Positions 46,178-54,338 of a stretch of DNA of 64,000 bases are shown piece by piece. The notes beneath the pieces were generated by a model. It searched no databases. It was not told the DNA's origin and worked only from the letters and a program-made list of their open reading frames with translations. The stretch is taken from positions 2,668,001 through 2,732,000 of the forward strand of contig NZ_CP077639.1 of assembly GCF_019056395.1 (NCBI RefSeq), written 5' to 3'. The position numbers were made by a program, and so were the translations under genes. How positions within the stretch are numbered: position 1 is the stretch's first letter; each line of letters starts with the position of its first letter. The DNA comes from Terribacillus sp. DMT04 (GTDB taxonomy: Bacteria; Bacillota; Bacilli; Bacillales; Amphibacillaceae).

Positions 46178-46508
46178 TCCGCAGCATAAGCCAAAGCTTG
46201 GCCTTGCGTTAATTCTGCTGTCTGCAGCTTTCACGAGTGTTGGACAGCTATTATGGAAAATTGCGGATGGAGAGATTAATTTTCCGCTCCTGGTTGGGTG
46301 CGTTTGTTATGGTGCAGGTGCAGTAACGATGATAACGGCGTTTCGATTTGGGAAGCTAAGCGTACTGCATCCGATGCTGAGCCTTGGTTATGTATTTGCT
46401 CTATTCATGGGAGCGTTTTTCTTAGAAGAGCCTATTTCGCTCATGCATATCATTGGCACAGCGTTAATTATTGTAGGTGCTATCTTGATTGGAGGCGGTG
46501 ACAATTAG
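46152..46508 (+). CDS. SMR/EamA-type half-transporter, first subunit
   Basis: Small membrane protein of 118 residues with four helices (about 18-38, 45-67, 74-93, 97-115). ATG 46152 has AAAGGAG seven bases upstream and lies inside the end of the DUF6020 gene. The pattern SAAFTSVGQLLWKIADG and HPMLSLGYVFALFMGAFFLEEPI is that of EamA/SMR proteins such as ArnE/ArnF, which flip undecaprenyl-phosphate-aminoarabinose. It is followed by an overlapping paralogue, so the two probably form a heterodimer. Confidence 0.8.
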   Translation: MAYTHPESNPQHKPKLGLALILLSAAFTSVGQLLWKIADGEINFPLLVGCVCYGAGAVTMITAFRFGKLSVLHPMLSLGYVFALFMGAFFLEEPISLMHIIGTALIIVGAILIGGGDN

Positions 46509-46815
46509 CTGGGTCTTGTTACTGTCTTGCACACTGCTCGGAGCCATTGGCGGATTCTACTTCAAACGCGCCAGCGATCCGCTGATGAACACCTATCGTA
46601 CTTTATTTATTGGCCTTGTCTGCTACGGTTCAGCAGCTTTAATCAATATTTACGTGCTGACGTTGCTTCCCTACTCGGTCGTCTTCCCACTGACGGCGAT
46701 CACCTATGTGTGGACGCTCTTACTTTCGTATTATTTTCTAAAGGAGCGTATTAAGATGAGGCAAACAATCGGTGTCGGGCTGCTTGTTGCCGGCGCCGCA
46801 TGCCTTGTCCTCTAG
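46489..46815 (+). CDS. SMR/EamA-type half-transporter, second subunit
   Basis: Membrane protein of about 108 residues with four helices; FKRASDPLMNTYRTLFIG and VVFPLTAITYVWTLLLSYYFLKERI match EamA/SMR half-transporters and the first subunit. The start is uncertain. TTG 46489 has only a weak site; GTG 46498 is too close to GGAGG; ATT 46504 is ideally placed eight bases after GGAGG but would be a rare start codon. It ends the operon at a terminator. With its partner it is a good candidate to flip the lipid-linked sugar made by the GT2 enzyme. Confidence 0.78.
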   Translation: MEAVTISWVLLLSCTLLGAIGGFYFKRASDPLMNTYRTLFIGLVCYGSAALINIYVLTLLPYSVVFPLTAITYVWTLLLSYYFLKERIKMRQTIGVGLLVAGAACLVL

Positions 46816-46858
46816 AAAAAGACTCCCATTTCATACATCATGAATGGGAGTCTTTTTC
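46815..46858. terminator. Bidirectional terminator
   Basis: AAAAAGACTCCCATT ... AATGGGAGTCTTTTT, strong stem with T-runs on both strands, between the convergent SMR-type and TetR genes. Confidence 0.9.
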
Positions 46859-47452
46859 TTCTGCTATATTCTTATTAATTAGCCTGTAAGGACGCACCCT
46901 CACGAGCTCTGTGAATTGCTGGGATAAATGTAAAGTGGAAAACTTAAAGTCTGTATCCGCCCAACGCATGATAAAACCAACAGTAGCTGCCATTTGAAAA
47001 TGAATCATCAAATCATAATCTACTGGGATACTTGGTTCCTCCGTTTCCATATATATATCACCAGATAAGCACTCCACGAAAACGTTCAGCATCTTGTCAT
47101 GGATATCTGAATACAAAATGCGCAGCGCCTGCAATACGTGTCTCTCCTCATAGATATGCGTAAATATCCGCATCGTTGACGGAGCCTGCTCTTGCAGATT
47201 AACATACGCACTATGTTTATACGGCTCTAGCAATGCTATTGCAATACCATCCAAAAAATCCTGCAAAATTCTTTCTTTCAAGCTCTCTTTATCAGCAAAG
47301 TGCTTGTAAAAAGTACCACGATTATAATCCGCTTTATCAGCAATTTGCTGAATGCTGATACGTTTCTCTTCTTCTGCTAAAACCAAGTCAACGTATGCTC
47401 GCTTGAGTGCATTGATGCTTCTCCTGCTGCGACGATCTGTCTTCCCATTCAT
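46838..47452 (-). CDS. TetR/AcrR family regulator
   Basis: Repressor-type protein of 204 residues. The N-terminal helix-turn-helix reads ISIQQIADKADYNRGTFYKHFADKESL, the TetR signature; the C-terminal helical domain (TetR_C_33-like, about 80-190) would bind a ligand. ATG 47452 is chosen; a TTG two codons upstream is possible, with AAAGGA near. Divergent from the SDR gene by about 180 bp, so it probably controls that gene and itself. The C-terminus overlaps the bidirectional terminator. Confidence 0.85.
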   Translation of the reverse strand: MNGKTDRRSRRSINALKRAYVDLVLAEEEKRISIQQIADKADYNRGTFYKHFADKESLKERILQDFLDGIAIALLEPYKHSAYVNLQEQAPSTMRIFTHIYEERHVLQALRILYSDIHDKMLNVFVECLSGDIYMETEEPSIPVDYDLMIHFQMAATVGFIMRWADTDFKFSTLHLSQQFTELVRVRPYRLINKNIAEEKDSHS

Positions 47453-47630
47453 CAACAAAACAGTCCTTTTTGTTCGTTTATTATTATGCTGCTGTATTAT
47501 TTTTATACGAGTGTTGATTAGGTTACATTACCCAGATTATTGCGTATTGTTACTTCCCTGTCAATGAGCTAAGATTAATATAATAAGGTAACTATCAATT
47601 TTTCTGTTCGAATTTTAGGAGGCTGGCACA

Positions 47631-48401
47631 GTGAAAGAATTCCAAAATAAGGTCATATTAATCACTGGTGCTGCGGGCGGTATTGGATCAGCTGCAGCCG
47701 TAGCTTTTGCAGAAGCAGGTGCAAAACTCGCTTTAGTTGATCTATCACGAACAGCTTTAGAAGAAGCAGCTGCTTCTATTGATACAGAAAAGCTTCTGCT
47801 GGCGGCTGATGTGACGAATGAACAAGATACAGCACGCTACGTTCAAGAAACGCTCAACCGCTTTGGACGTATTGATGTATTTATTAATCATGCTGGCGTT
47901 AGTGGTGATTTTCTTCCCATAACAGAACAGACAGCAGAAAGTCTTCATGAAGTGCTCCAAGTCAATGTTGTCGGCGCTTTTCTTGGATTAAAGCATGTGC
48001 TGCGTGTTATGATACAGCAAAAAGGCGGTGCTGTCGTCAATACTGCATGTGCTGGGAGCTTGCTGGGCGGTCCTGGCATGAGCACGTATGTAGCTTCCAA
48101 GCACGCTCTGCTTGGCTTGAATAAGACTGCCGCATTAGAGGTAGCAGAGTATGGAATACGTGTGAACGCCATATGTCCTTCGGCAGCTGATACAGAGTGG
48201 ATGGATGCGATTGAAACCAAAGCCGCCAGCGGACTTGAAGAAGCCGCACGCCGCGGTTTTGAAGCGAGTGTACCGATGAATCGATATGCAGAAGTGAAAG
48301 AAATTACCGATGTTATGCTCTTTCTTGCTTCTAATAAAGCTAGTTTTATTACTGGTTCTTATTTCCGCATTGACGGCGGACAAGGAACTACTTCCGTATA
48401 A
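47631..48401 (+). CDS. Short-chain dehydrogenase/reductase with Cys in place of catalytic Ser
   Basis: Oxidoreductase of 256 residues with classical SDR fold. The cofactor site is ITGAAGGIGSA (12-22), with Asp37 in VDLSR suggesting preference for NAD(H). The usual NNAG is NHAG (86-89). The active-site pair Tyr153 and Lys157 is present in YVASK, but the residue 13 before Tyr, normally Ser, is Cys140 (TGT at 48048). The sequence otherwise ends with the usual TGSYFRIDGG. The GTG start at 47631 has GGAGG eight bases upstream. Substrate unknown; the divergent TetR gene suggests induction by a small molecule. Confidence 0.85.
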   Translation: MKEFQNKVILITGAAGGIGSAAAVAFAEAGAKLALVDLSRTALEEAAASIDTEKLLLAADVTNEQDTARYVQETLNRFGRIDVFINHAGVSGDFLPITEQTAESLHEVLQVNVVGAFLGLKHVLRVMIQQKGGAVVNTACAGSLLGGPGMSTYVASKHALLGLNKTAALEVAEYGIRVNAICPSAADTEWMDAIETKAASGLEEAARRGFEASVPMNRYAEVKEITDVMLFLASNKASFITGSYFRIDGGQGTTSV

Positions 48402-48404
48402 AAA

Positions 48405-48446
48405 AAGAAAGACGAGCGACATAGATTGTCAGTCTCGTCTTTTTTA
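48405..48446. terminator. Bidirectional terminator between SDR and abh-like genes
   Basis: AAAGACGAG ... CTCGTCTTT stem with an inner GAC/GTC pairing; A-run before and T-run after, so it serves both convergent genes. Confidence 0.8.
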
Positions 48447-48722
48447 TTTGGACTCTAATTCATCTTTCAATCTATCGTAAAGAATACGCGCACCTTCCGG
48501 ACTAAGGTATAAATTATCTGCGTACTGCTTATTCTCTGCTGTAATCTCTCCGGTTATTGCACAAGTAAAACCAGGCTGATATTTTCGGAAGATGATCTTA
48601 TCTCCTTCAACAAAGATCTCCACTGGATCTTTTTCCTCAATGCCGAACTCTCTTCTAATCTCTTTCGGTACAACAACACGGCCAAGATGGTCCACGCGTC
48701 TTGTAATTCCAGTGCTTTTCAT
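48444..48722 (-). CDS. abh: AbrB/Abh-type transition-state regulator
   Basis: DNA-binding protein of 92 residues. The N-terminal swapped-hairpin barrel is TGITRRVDHLGRVVVPKEIRR and IFVEGDKIIFRKYQP, as in AbrB. The C-terminal part (TGEITAENKQYADNLYLSPEGA) is closer to Abh of B. subtilis than to AbrB by my reading, hence the symbol; AbrB is the alternative. Such proteins control transition-phase genes, including antimicrobial and wall functions. Strong AAAGGAGG before the ATG. Confidence 0.8.
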   Translation of the reverse strand: MKSTGITRRVDHLGRVVVPKEIRREFGIEEKDPVEIFVEGDKIIFRKYQPGFTCAITGEITAENKQYADNLYLSPEGARILYDRLKDELESK

Positions 48723-48796
48723 GAGAACGCCTCCTTTACTGTGATAGACTTACTATACTATATTTTTCTAATTATTGAAAATCTTATGGTTGAAGA

Positions 48797-48828
48797 AAGA
48801 GCACAAACATAGCTATGTTCATGCTCCT
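48797..48828 (-). terminator. Terminator after the CWB2 protein gene
   Basis: Minus-strand stem GAGCA..ACATAGCTATGT..TGCTC followed by TTTCTTC. Confidence 0.6.
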
Positions 48829-48833
48829 TCCTA

Positions 48834-51233
48834 TTACTGCAGAATACGTTGAAGCTCGCTGCGTGTACGATCCGCTATTGCTGCTTCTGATCCGAGATAG
48901 AATACCTCTGGTTGCTTCCCAATTCGGCTTAAGAATGCTCGTGTAGGTTTCGTCACTGCGTTTGGTCTCGTTAACACGATTGGAGCATCATACTTTGCTC
49001 CCAGCGGCGCTCCGGACAAGCTATCTACTGTCGTTTGACCATTAGCAAAGAACACTTTATCCGGATTAGATCCATAGTACTTCTTAATAACAGCTGTATT
49101 GGTTGCATAACGGTCAGGTCCATAAACTCGTTCGACAGATGCTCCTAGTTGCTTCACCTGGTTCACTACACGTTTTGAAACGACTGTTTCACTGCCGATG
49201 ATGGTTACTTTTCTAATAGCATTGTTTCTTATATACTTCTTCACTTCTTCGTGCAGTGTACCTGTTCTTGTCAATAAGATTGGGATACCTTCTTTACCGG
49301 CATGCGGTCCAATTGTCAGCGCATCTGGTGATTTTTCATCTCCGACAGCCAAGAAAATCTCCGAAGGCTTACTAGCCACTTCTCTCACTTCTCCTGCTAC
49401 CTCAACAGCTGTTGCATATCGGTGGGAGCCAGCAATACGTTTTATGCTGCTTCCTGGGAACTTTTTACGCAGCTCATTTTCTACATTTCTTGAGATAGCT
49501 GGTTCTGCGCCGATAATATAGATTGTTGAAGGATTTAATCTGTCAATTTCCGTTATCGTCACTTGTTCTAAGCGATCTTGGTCTGTCAGTAATAACGGTG
49601 AATCCAGCTGTGCTGCCAAGACGCTTCCGGTAAAAGCATCAATCGGCAAATCACTGCGTCCCAGCACAACTGCTTTCGGAGATTCTAAGTGCCAGCCGTA
49701 ATTGGAAATACTGGCGCTAGTCGCGTTGCGTCGGGCACCTTCTAAATTGTGCACCACAACAGGTGCTTTGCTTAAGTACCCACTAGCAACGTAACCGCTT
49801 TTCCCGCTGCTTGTTCGAACAGGATACCAAACGTAATGATTCACATTTGAATTATTTGTTTGGTAGTTTCCTGTTATTGTTAGTTTCTCTCCCCTAGGCA
49901 GTGAGCCGATTTTTGAACCATTTGGGCTGCTGCGTAATGTCAGATTGCTAGCCGTGACATAAGCGGTGCTGCCTTTCTGGAAGTTCTGTGTGCTTTCGTG
50001 CAAGGGGCCTGGAGTAGCTATGTGATCAGTTTGAAACGAGAAGTACGTGCCGAGCTTTCCTGTGATCCTGCCAGGAGTCAGTAAGTGCGTCGGGAATGGT
50101 GTCGTGGAAATTAACGACTGATTCTCCATCTCCTTATAAACAAGCTCCTGATATGCTGTTTGGGGGTTGGCAATCGGATCATTGCGTTCTAACCTGCCGT
50201 TATAAGCTAGAATAGCAAAATACCAGTTTTCCAGTTTATCAGGATTTCCATCGTTTACTACCGGAATTAAGTTATAAGGCAAGCCCGATTCCGCTTTTGC
50301 ATTTGCTTCGTTCCACTTATCCTTTAGAATCTTCATTCCGCGCTCAATGTTATAATCGATGTCATGCATGAGACGATTTATCTCTTCTTTATCGCCGCGA
50401 TTATAATCGGAAACCTGCATAATACCGATTCCGATACAATCATAGCCTATTACGACATTTGAACCATCTGCAATTGAGCATGATTGCTGATAGGAAGGTG
50501 TGCTGCCCGTCCAGTACTGCTTCCAGCCGCTTTCGCGAAAGGCGATTGACTTCACAATCTCCGGCGGCACATTGTACGCATTGGCTGCGTCCGTCAGCTT
50601 CTGGCTAATTTCAGCATAACTTGGATTCGCATGATCCACAGAACTTGCGCGGAACATACTTCGTTTCACACCCTTATCTGCCGCTTCGGTACGCTTTCCT
50701 TCTGACTGTACTTGCTGCGGCGTAACTTTAAATGCCTCGATATACACTTCGGTTGGGGCTGCCAACGGGACATGTTGTTCTATCTTTGGATAGCTGACTT
50801 CCACTGCTGCTTTTTCTTGATCTACTGTCAGTCGAGCTCCTTCAAATAATTCAGATTGATAAATACGTTCCAGACTTTCTGCTGTGACATGTAAGATATC
50901 AAACCGCAGCGCCTGTGCAGTACCGTGCGTTCGGTACTCCACAACCAAATAAGATTCATTCTTCATGATTGCTTCTTTAATGGAAGCTACATCTGCATCC
51001 GGAATAGTGGATGTATAAAGTTCCCCTATGTCTCCAGTAATTTGCAGCGTGCCATTCTCTTGGTTCGTAACCTTAGCTGCTTTTCCATCTGACAATTGCA
51101 CGGTGTTTGTACCTGTGGCAAAAGTATAGATATTTTCTTCGGCTTGAACATGTAATGGCTGAAACACTGCCAAGCAAGCGAGAAATAGGCCCGCAAAAAG
51201 GACAAACGCTATCGATGATCTGTTCTTTTCCAC
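48834..51233 (-). CDS. Secreted wall protein: SLT-like domain, SH3, and CWB2 repeats
   Basis: Exported protein of 799 residues starting at GTG 51233 (GAGGG upstream). Signal peptide (1-31); beta-rich unknown domain (about 32-160); lytic transglycosylase-like domain (about 205-350) with catalytic Glu in IAFRESGWKQYW and GIGIMQVSDYN; SH3b domain (about 425-490, NLTLRSSPNGSKIGSLPRGE); three cell-wall-binding repeat 2 units (about 510-799) with RIAGSHRYATAVEVA, RVYGPDRYATNTAV and SPDALTIGP-type blocks. CWB2 repeats bind anionic wall polymers, so the WTA made by neighbouring genes may be the anchor. Likely role: wall remodelling. Single gene with its own terminator. Confidence 0.88.
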   Translation of the reverse strand: MEKNRSSIAFVLFAGLFLACLAVFQPLHVQAEENIYTFATGTNTVQLSDGKAAKVTNQENGTLQITGDIGELYTSTIPDADVASIKEAIMKNESYLVVEYRTHGTAQALRFDILHVTAESLERIYQSELFEGARLTVDQEKAAVEVSYPKIEQHVPLAAPTEVYIEAFKVTPQQVQSEGKRTEAADKGVKRSMFRASSVDHANPSYAEISQKLTDAANAYNVPPEIVKSIAFRESGWKQYWTGSTPSYQQSCSIADGSNVVIGYDCIGIGIMQVSDYNRGDKEEINRLMHDIDYNIERGMKILKDKWNEANAKAESGLPYNLIPVVNDGNPDKLENWYFAILAYNGRLERNDPIANPQTAYQELVYKEMENQSLISTTPFPTHLLTPGRITGKLGTYFSFQTDHIATPGPLHESTQNFQKGSTAYVTASNLTLRSSPNGSKIGSLPRGEKLTITGNYQTNNSNVNHYVWYPVRTSSGKSGYVASGYLSKAPVVVHNLEGARRNATSASISNYGWHLESPKAVVLGRSDLPIDAFTGSVLAAQLDSPLLLTDQDRLEQVTITEIDRLNPSTIYIIGAEPAISRNVENELRKKFPGSSIKRIAGSHRYATAVEVAGEVREVASKPSEIFLAVGDEKSPDALTIGPHAGKEGIPILLTRTGTLHEEVKKYIRNNAIRKVTIIGSETVVSKRVVNQVKQLGASVERVYGPDRYATNTAVIKKYYGSNPDKVFFANGQTTVDSLSGAPLGAKYDAPIVLTRPNAVTKPTRAFLSRIGKQPEVFYLGSEAAIADRTRSELQRILQ

Positions 51234-51419
51234 CTGTTACCCTCTTTCTTTTTCTAAATTTGCAGTTCAAGGTTTCTGTCGAATAATGTAACTGCTTCTT
51301 TTTCACTATAGAAAGAGCAGGTGGATTTTACTAGACACAAAGATGAAACTTAACACTCTATCATACGGTTTTACATGTAGTTAACATAAAAGGCGGCTGG
51401 GACATAGATACTTTGGCTA

Positions 51420-51474
51420 TATAAAAAAATCCAAACAATACTGCGATTAACAGCAGCGTTGTTTGGATTTTTGC
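51420..51474. terminator. Bidirectional terminator in the 51.2-51.8 kb gap
   Basis: AAAAATCCAAACAA ... TTGTTTGGATTTTT, 14-bp stem with T-runs on both sides. It may end transcripts that pass beyond the GT4 gene on the minus strand. Confidence 0.75.
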
Positions 51475-51482
51475 ATTGGAAA

Positions 51483-51625
51483 CTTAGTTGCGAGCATCGC
51501 TTCGGAAATATACTCCGCTTTCCTGCGGGCGGCTGGTGAGCCTCCTCGTGCAAAAAAACGCACTGCGCGGGGTCTTCCCTAGCCTTCCTCCCGCGGGAGT
51601 CTCCGTGTATTTCCTACGCTGATTT
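51483..51625. repeat. Imperfect-palindrome intergenic repeat of Bacillaceae type
   Basis: A GC-rich island in AT-rich surroundings. The outer arms GGAAATATAC and GTGTATTTCC pair, as do GCGGG segments inside (CCTGCGGGCGG, CTCCCGCGGGAG). I recognise this general pattern as a repeat found many times between genes in Bacillaceae. It carries no gene. The rest of the gap 51234-51847 is AT-rich without a supported gene. Confidence 0.7.
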
Positions 51626-51847
51626 TTGTTATTGGAAGTCTTCACTCGTGTAGTCAGAATACGTAGACTCCTCGAAAATAAGAAGCAATTTTCTTGTCGG
51701 TTTCTACTTCAAAAGCTATTTCTTGTCAGACGATAACAGCTAGAGCCAGCAGCTGTCAGAGGGTTGCATTAAAAAAGTACGGATCTAGTAATCTTTTGCT
51801 TTTAGGATTATTTAATCTTGTTTTGTTTCAGACTCTTTCGGTCGGTA

Positions 51848-52936
51848 TTAAACGGAAAATATCTTTGTAAGACGTGGCTTTATTGCGTCCACCTCATAGG
51901 AGGCAGCAGTTTTTCGGGCACCTGCTTTTATCATCTGCTTGGTTTCTTCCGGCAGATCCATATAGGTAATGATGCTGGCAGCCAGTTCATCTGCTGAACC
52001 AGGCTCAAAAAAAAAGCCATTTTGGCCATGCTCCATATAATCAAGCAATCCGGCCATACGGCTGCCAATTACAGGTGTGCCGCAGGCCATCGCCTCCAAT
52101 CCAACTAAACCAAGACTTTCTCCTTCGCGCATGGTTGGAAAACAGAAAATCTCCATACTATTGTAGACACTGTTCAGCTTTTGTTGGGGCAGCAGCGGGA
52201 AATGAACAAGCACTTCCCTTAGACCATAGCTGTCTACCATCTCCTCAAATGCTTCCTTTTCTAAACCATCACCGATGAACAATAGCTTGTAGTTGTTCAA
52301 TCTGCCTTGCTGCTTTAATAGTTTCGCAGCTTTCAAATAAACATCCCAGCCTTTGCCCCGGTCGATGCGGCCGACAAACCCAATATATTTATAGGAAGTA
52401 TTCAGCTGTAATTCTTGATAAGCATGCTGCGGATCTTTTTCATAGAAGGTTTCCTTATTAATGCCGCCTGAAGGGAAGATTTCAATCCGATTGGTCAGTC
52501 CGTATTTTTGCAGTACGAGCTGCTTGTAATACGCGCTTGGCGTAATTACAGTGTCAGATACCTCCAACAGCCGCTTTACATAAGGCTGGTATTTCTCCCT
52601 TTTCTTGAATTCAGGCACCACATCACTGCCATGCACATTTGTATAAACTACCATATTTTTATTCAGCTTTTTCGCTATTAACACGGGAATGGAATTATGC
52701 GTGGCATAGTGCACATAAGTAACATCATACTTCCGAAAGATAGATTTACCGATTATGCGAAAAAAATGACTTCCGTATGCTAGCAGCTTGCCGATGGAGC
52801 TTGATTGTTTCGTGACGACAGTGCGGTCAAAACTTGCACCAGCCTGTGCAAGTATCTTTTCTGTATTCTCGACGAACACGCCATAGTTGGGATGTTCTTT
52901 GCTTGGATACATGTTAGCGATTAAATGAACTTTCAT
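51848..52936 (-). CDS. GT4-family glycosyltransferase
   Basis: Cytoplasmic GT-B enzyme of 362 residues. It starts KVHLIANMYPSKEHPNYGVF and carries the usual marks: VHGSDVVPEF, IEIFPSGGIN, GFVGRIDRGKGWDVYL, LLFIGDGLEKE and the E-x7-E motif within TMREGESLGLVGLEAMACGTPV (about residue 290). ATG 52936 is chosen (AAGGGG seven bases upstream) over an upstream in-frame ATG. It resembles TuaC or EPS-type enzymes, but donor and acceptor cannot be told. It stands apart from the other polysaccharide genes, beside an intergenic repeat and facing no partner. Confidence 0.82.
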   Translation of the reverse strand: MKVHLIANMYPSKEHPNYGVFVENTEKILAQAGASFDRTVVTKQSSSIGKLLAYGSHFFRIIGKSIFRKYDVTYVHYATHNSIPVLIAKKLNKNMVVYTNVHGSDVVPEFKKREKYQPYVKRLLEVSDTVITPSAYYKQLVLQKYGLTNRIEIFPSGGINKETFYEKDPQHAYQELQLNTSYKYIGFVGRIDRGKGWDVYLKAAKLLKQQGRLNNYKLLFIGDGLEKEAFEEMVDSYGLREVLVHFPLLPQQKLNSVYNSMEIFCFPTMREGESLGLVGLEAMACGTPVIGSRMAGLLDYMEHGQNGFFFEPGSADELAASIITYMDLPEETKQMIKAGARKTAASYEVDAIKPRLTKIFSV

Positions 52937-53065
52937 AAATGAGCCCCTTACGTACGTGATTGTAAACAAATTGTACGCTTATTCACCAATTGTTGCAGTA
53001 TGATTGTAGATAACTTTAAAAACACTTTACAAACCATGATCTAACAATCCACTAAACTCCAACAA

Positions 53066-54325
53066 TCAATAATCCAGCAATCCTAGCAGAAATTCATAGC
53101 TTGTAAACGATTCTCGGAAGTCTGACCAACTGATCTGCTGTGGTTTCCATGGTGTTACAAACGGTTCGTTGTCATAATAATCGCCTGCTCGAGCTGGTAT
53201 CGTTGTGCCCGGTTCCATTCCTGAAGTAATAGCTGCTTGCTTGTCGTTCGTAGCTCCGACTTTGACATTCGTCGTGAAGGCCTGTCCGTTAGCCATTGTC
53301 CAAACCTTTCCATCTTTAATCTGATCTGGTTTCACTGCAGGAGCTTGACTAGCATATGCAAGCAGTATATCTGTTTTCAGGTGATAACCTGCCACTAGTT
53401 TCTCCGCTTGTTCTTCCTCGGATTGATAAGTTGCTTCAAAGGTATAAAAGCTTGTCTTATCCTTGATGGATGCAGGCTGATCTGCCAGCTCCGTAATTTC
53501 GCCTTCTAAAACAATACCATCATCTGCTACCGCTGCTTTTACTGTCATGCCGCTTTGCACTTGTTTTCGTTCTGCTTCTTCTAGCTCCCCGGAAATAACC
53601 AAGTCGCTGCTATTAATGGTAATGACAGGCGCTTCTCCAGGCACAGCAATATCTTTGATTGTGCCAGCAGCTGGACTTGTGACCGTGATGTATTCACCTG
53701 TATCTTCTAACGCTGACAGCTGTTCTTCTGCCGCAGCCAGGGCCGCTTGTTTCTCGGCAAGCTCTTTTTCCAGACTGATGCGATAATGCTCCTGAATTTG
53801 AGCTGTCTGTTCTTCCGAGGCCTGCTGCAATGCTTCACTTATTGCTTCTGTCCCGGCACTTTCTTCATTTACCACATCTGCATTCTCAAAAGTTTCCGGA
53901 ATAGCGATATCCGTTGGTAGCGCACCTGCAGCAACATCTATTTCATCTATTTGGTTCATTGCTTGTTCGACAGCGGCTGTCTGCTCCTCTAGCGTTGTAA
54001 TAGATGCGGAGAGCTCTTGATGCGTTGTCGTATAATCTCTAACGTGATAAGTAAAGAGGTCATCGCCTTCTTCAACTGCATCCCCTTTTTCCACAAGCAT
54101 TTCCGATAACGAACCAGAAGCTGGTTGGAGGTACACGGGAATTTCATCTGCGGAAGTGAGTACAGCCGGAGCAGATAACGTCTCTTCCACATCCTGTGCC
54201 ATCACCTGTTCCCAGTCTTGAATAAAATTCGTTCGTCCGATTCGACCTTCATCGTCCCAGAACAGAAGACCTATGTTAAGCAGCACAAGGACGGCTGCTG
54301 CTGGCAGAAAAATTTTCTTGATCAC
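53066..54325 (-). CDS. YknX-like HlyD/RND-type membrane-fusion adaptor
   Basis: Membrane-anchored extracytoplasmic protein of 419 residues. N-terminal helix (2-22); barrel-sandwich half with VYLQPASGSLSEMLVEKGDAVEEGDDLF; a coiled coil (about 105-215, rich in Glu/Ala/Gln); second barrel half VTSPAAGTIKDIAVPGEAPVI; beta-barrel domain and membrane-proximal C-terminal part. The GTG start at 54325 has GGAGG nine bases upstream and follows the YIP1 gene by 13 bp. In B. subtilis YknX works with YknW and the ABC pair YknYZ. No ATPase or permease follows here. Confidence 0.8.
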   Translation of the reverse strand: MIKKIFLPAAAVLVLLNIGLLFWDDEGRIGRTNFIQDWEQVMAQDVEETLSAPAVLTSADEIPVYLQPASGSLSEMLVEKGDAVEEGDDLFTYHVRDYTTTHQELSASITTLEEQTAAVEQAMNQIDEIDVAAGALPTDIAIPETFENADVVNEESAGTEAISEALQQASEEQTAQIQEHYRISLEKELAEKQAALAAAEEQLSALEDTGEYITVTSPAAGTIKDIAVPGEAPVITINSSDLVISGELEEAERKQVQSGMTVKAAVADDGIVLEGEITELADQPASIKDKTSFYTFEATYQSEEEQAEKLVAGYHLKTDILLAYASQAPAVKPDQIKDGKVWTMANGQAFTTNVKVGATNDKQAAITSGMEPGTTIPARAGDYYDNEPFVTPWKPQQISWSDFRESFTSYEFLLGLLDY

Positions 54326-54338
54326 CCTTTAAGCCCTC

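Noticed and set aside
51371-51553. 60-codon open frame in the gap before the GT4 gene
   Set aside because: It runs through a terminator and the GC-rich intergenic repeat and has no ribosome-binding site.
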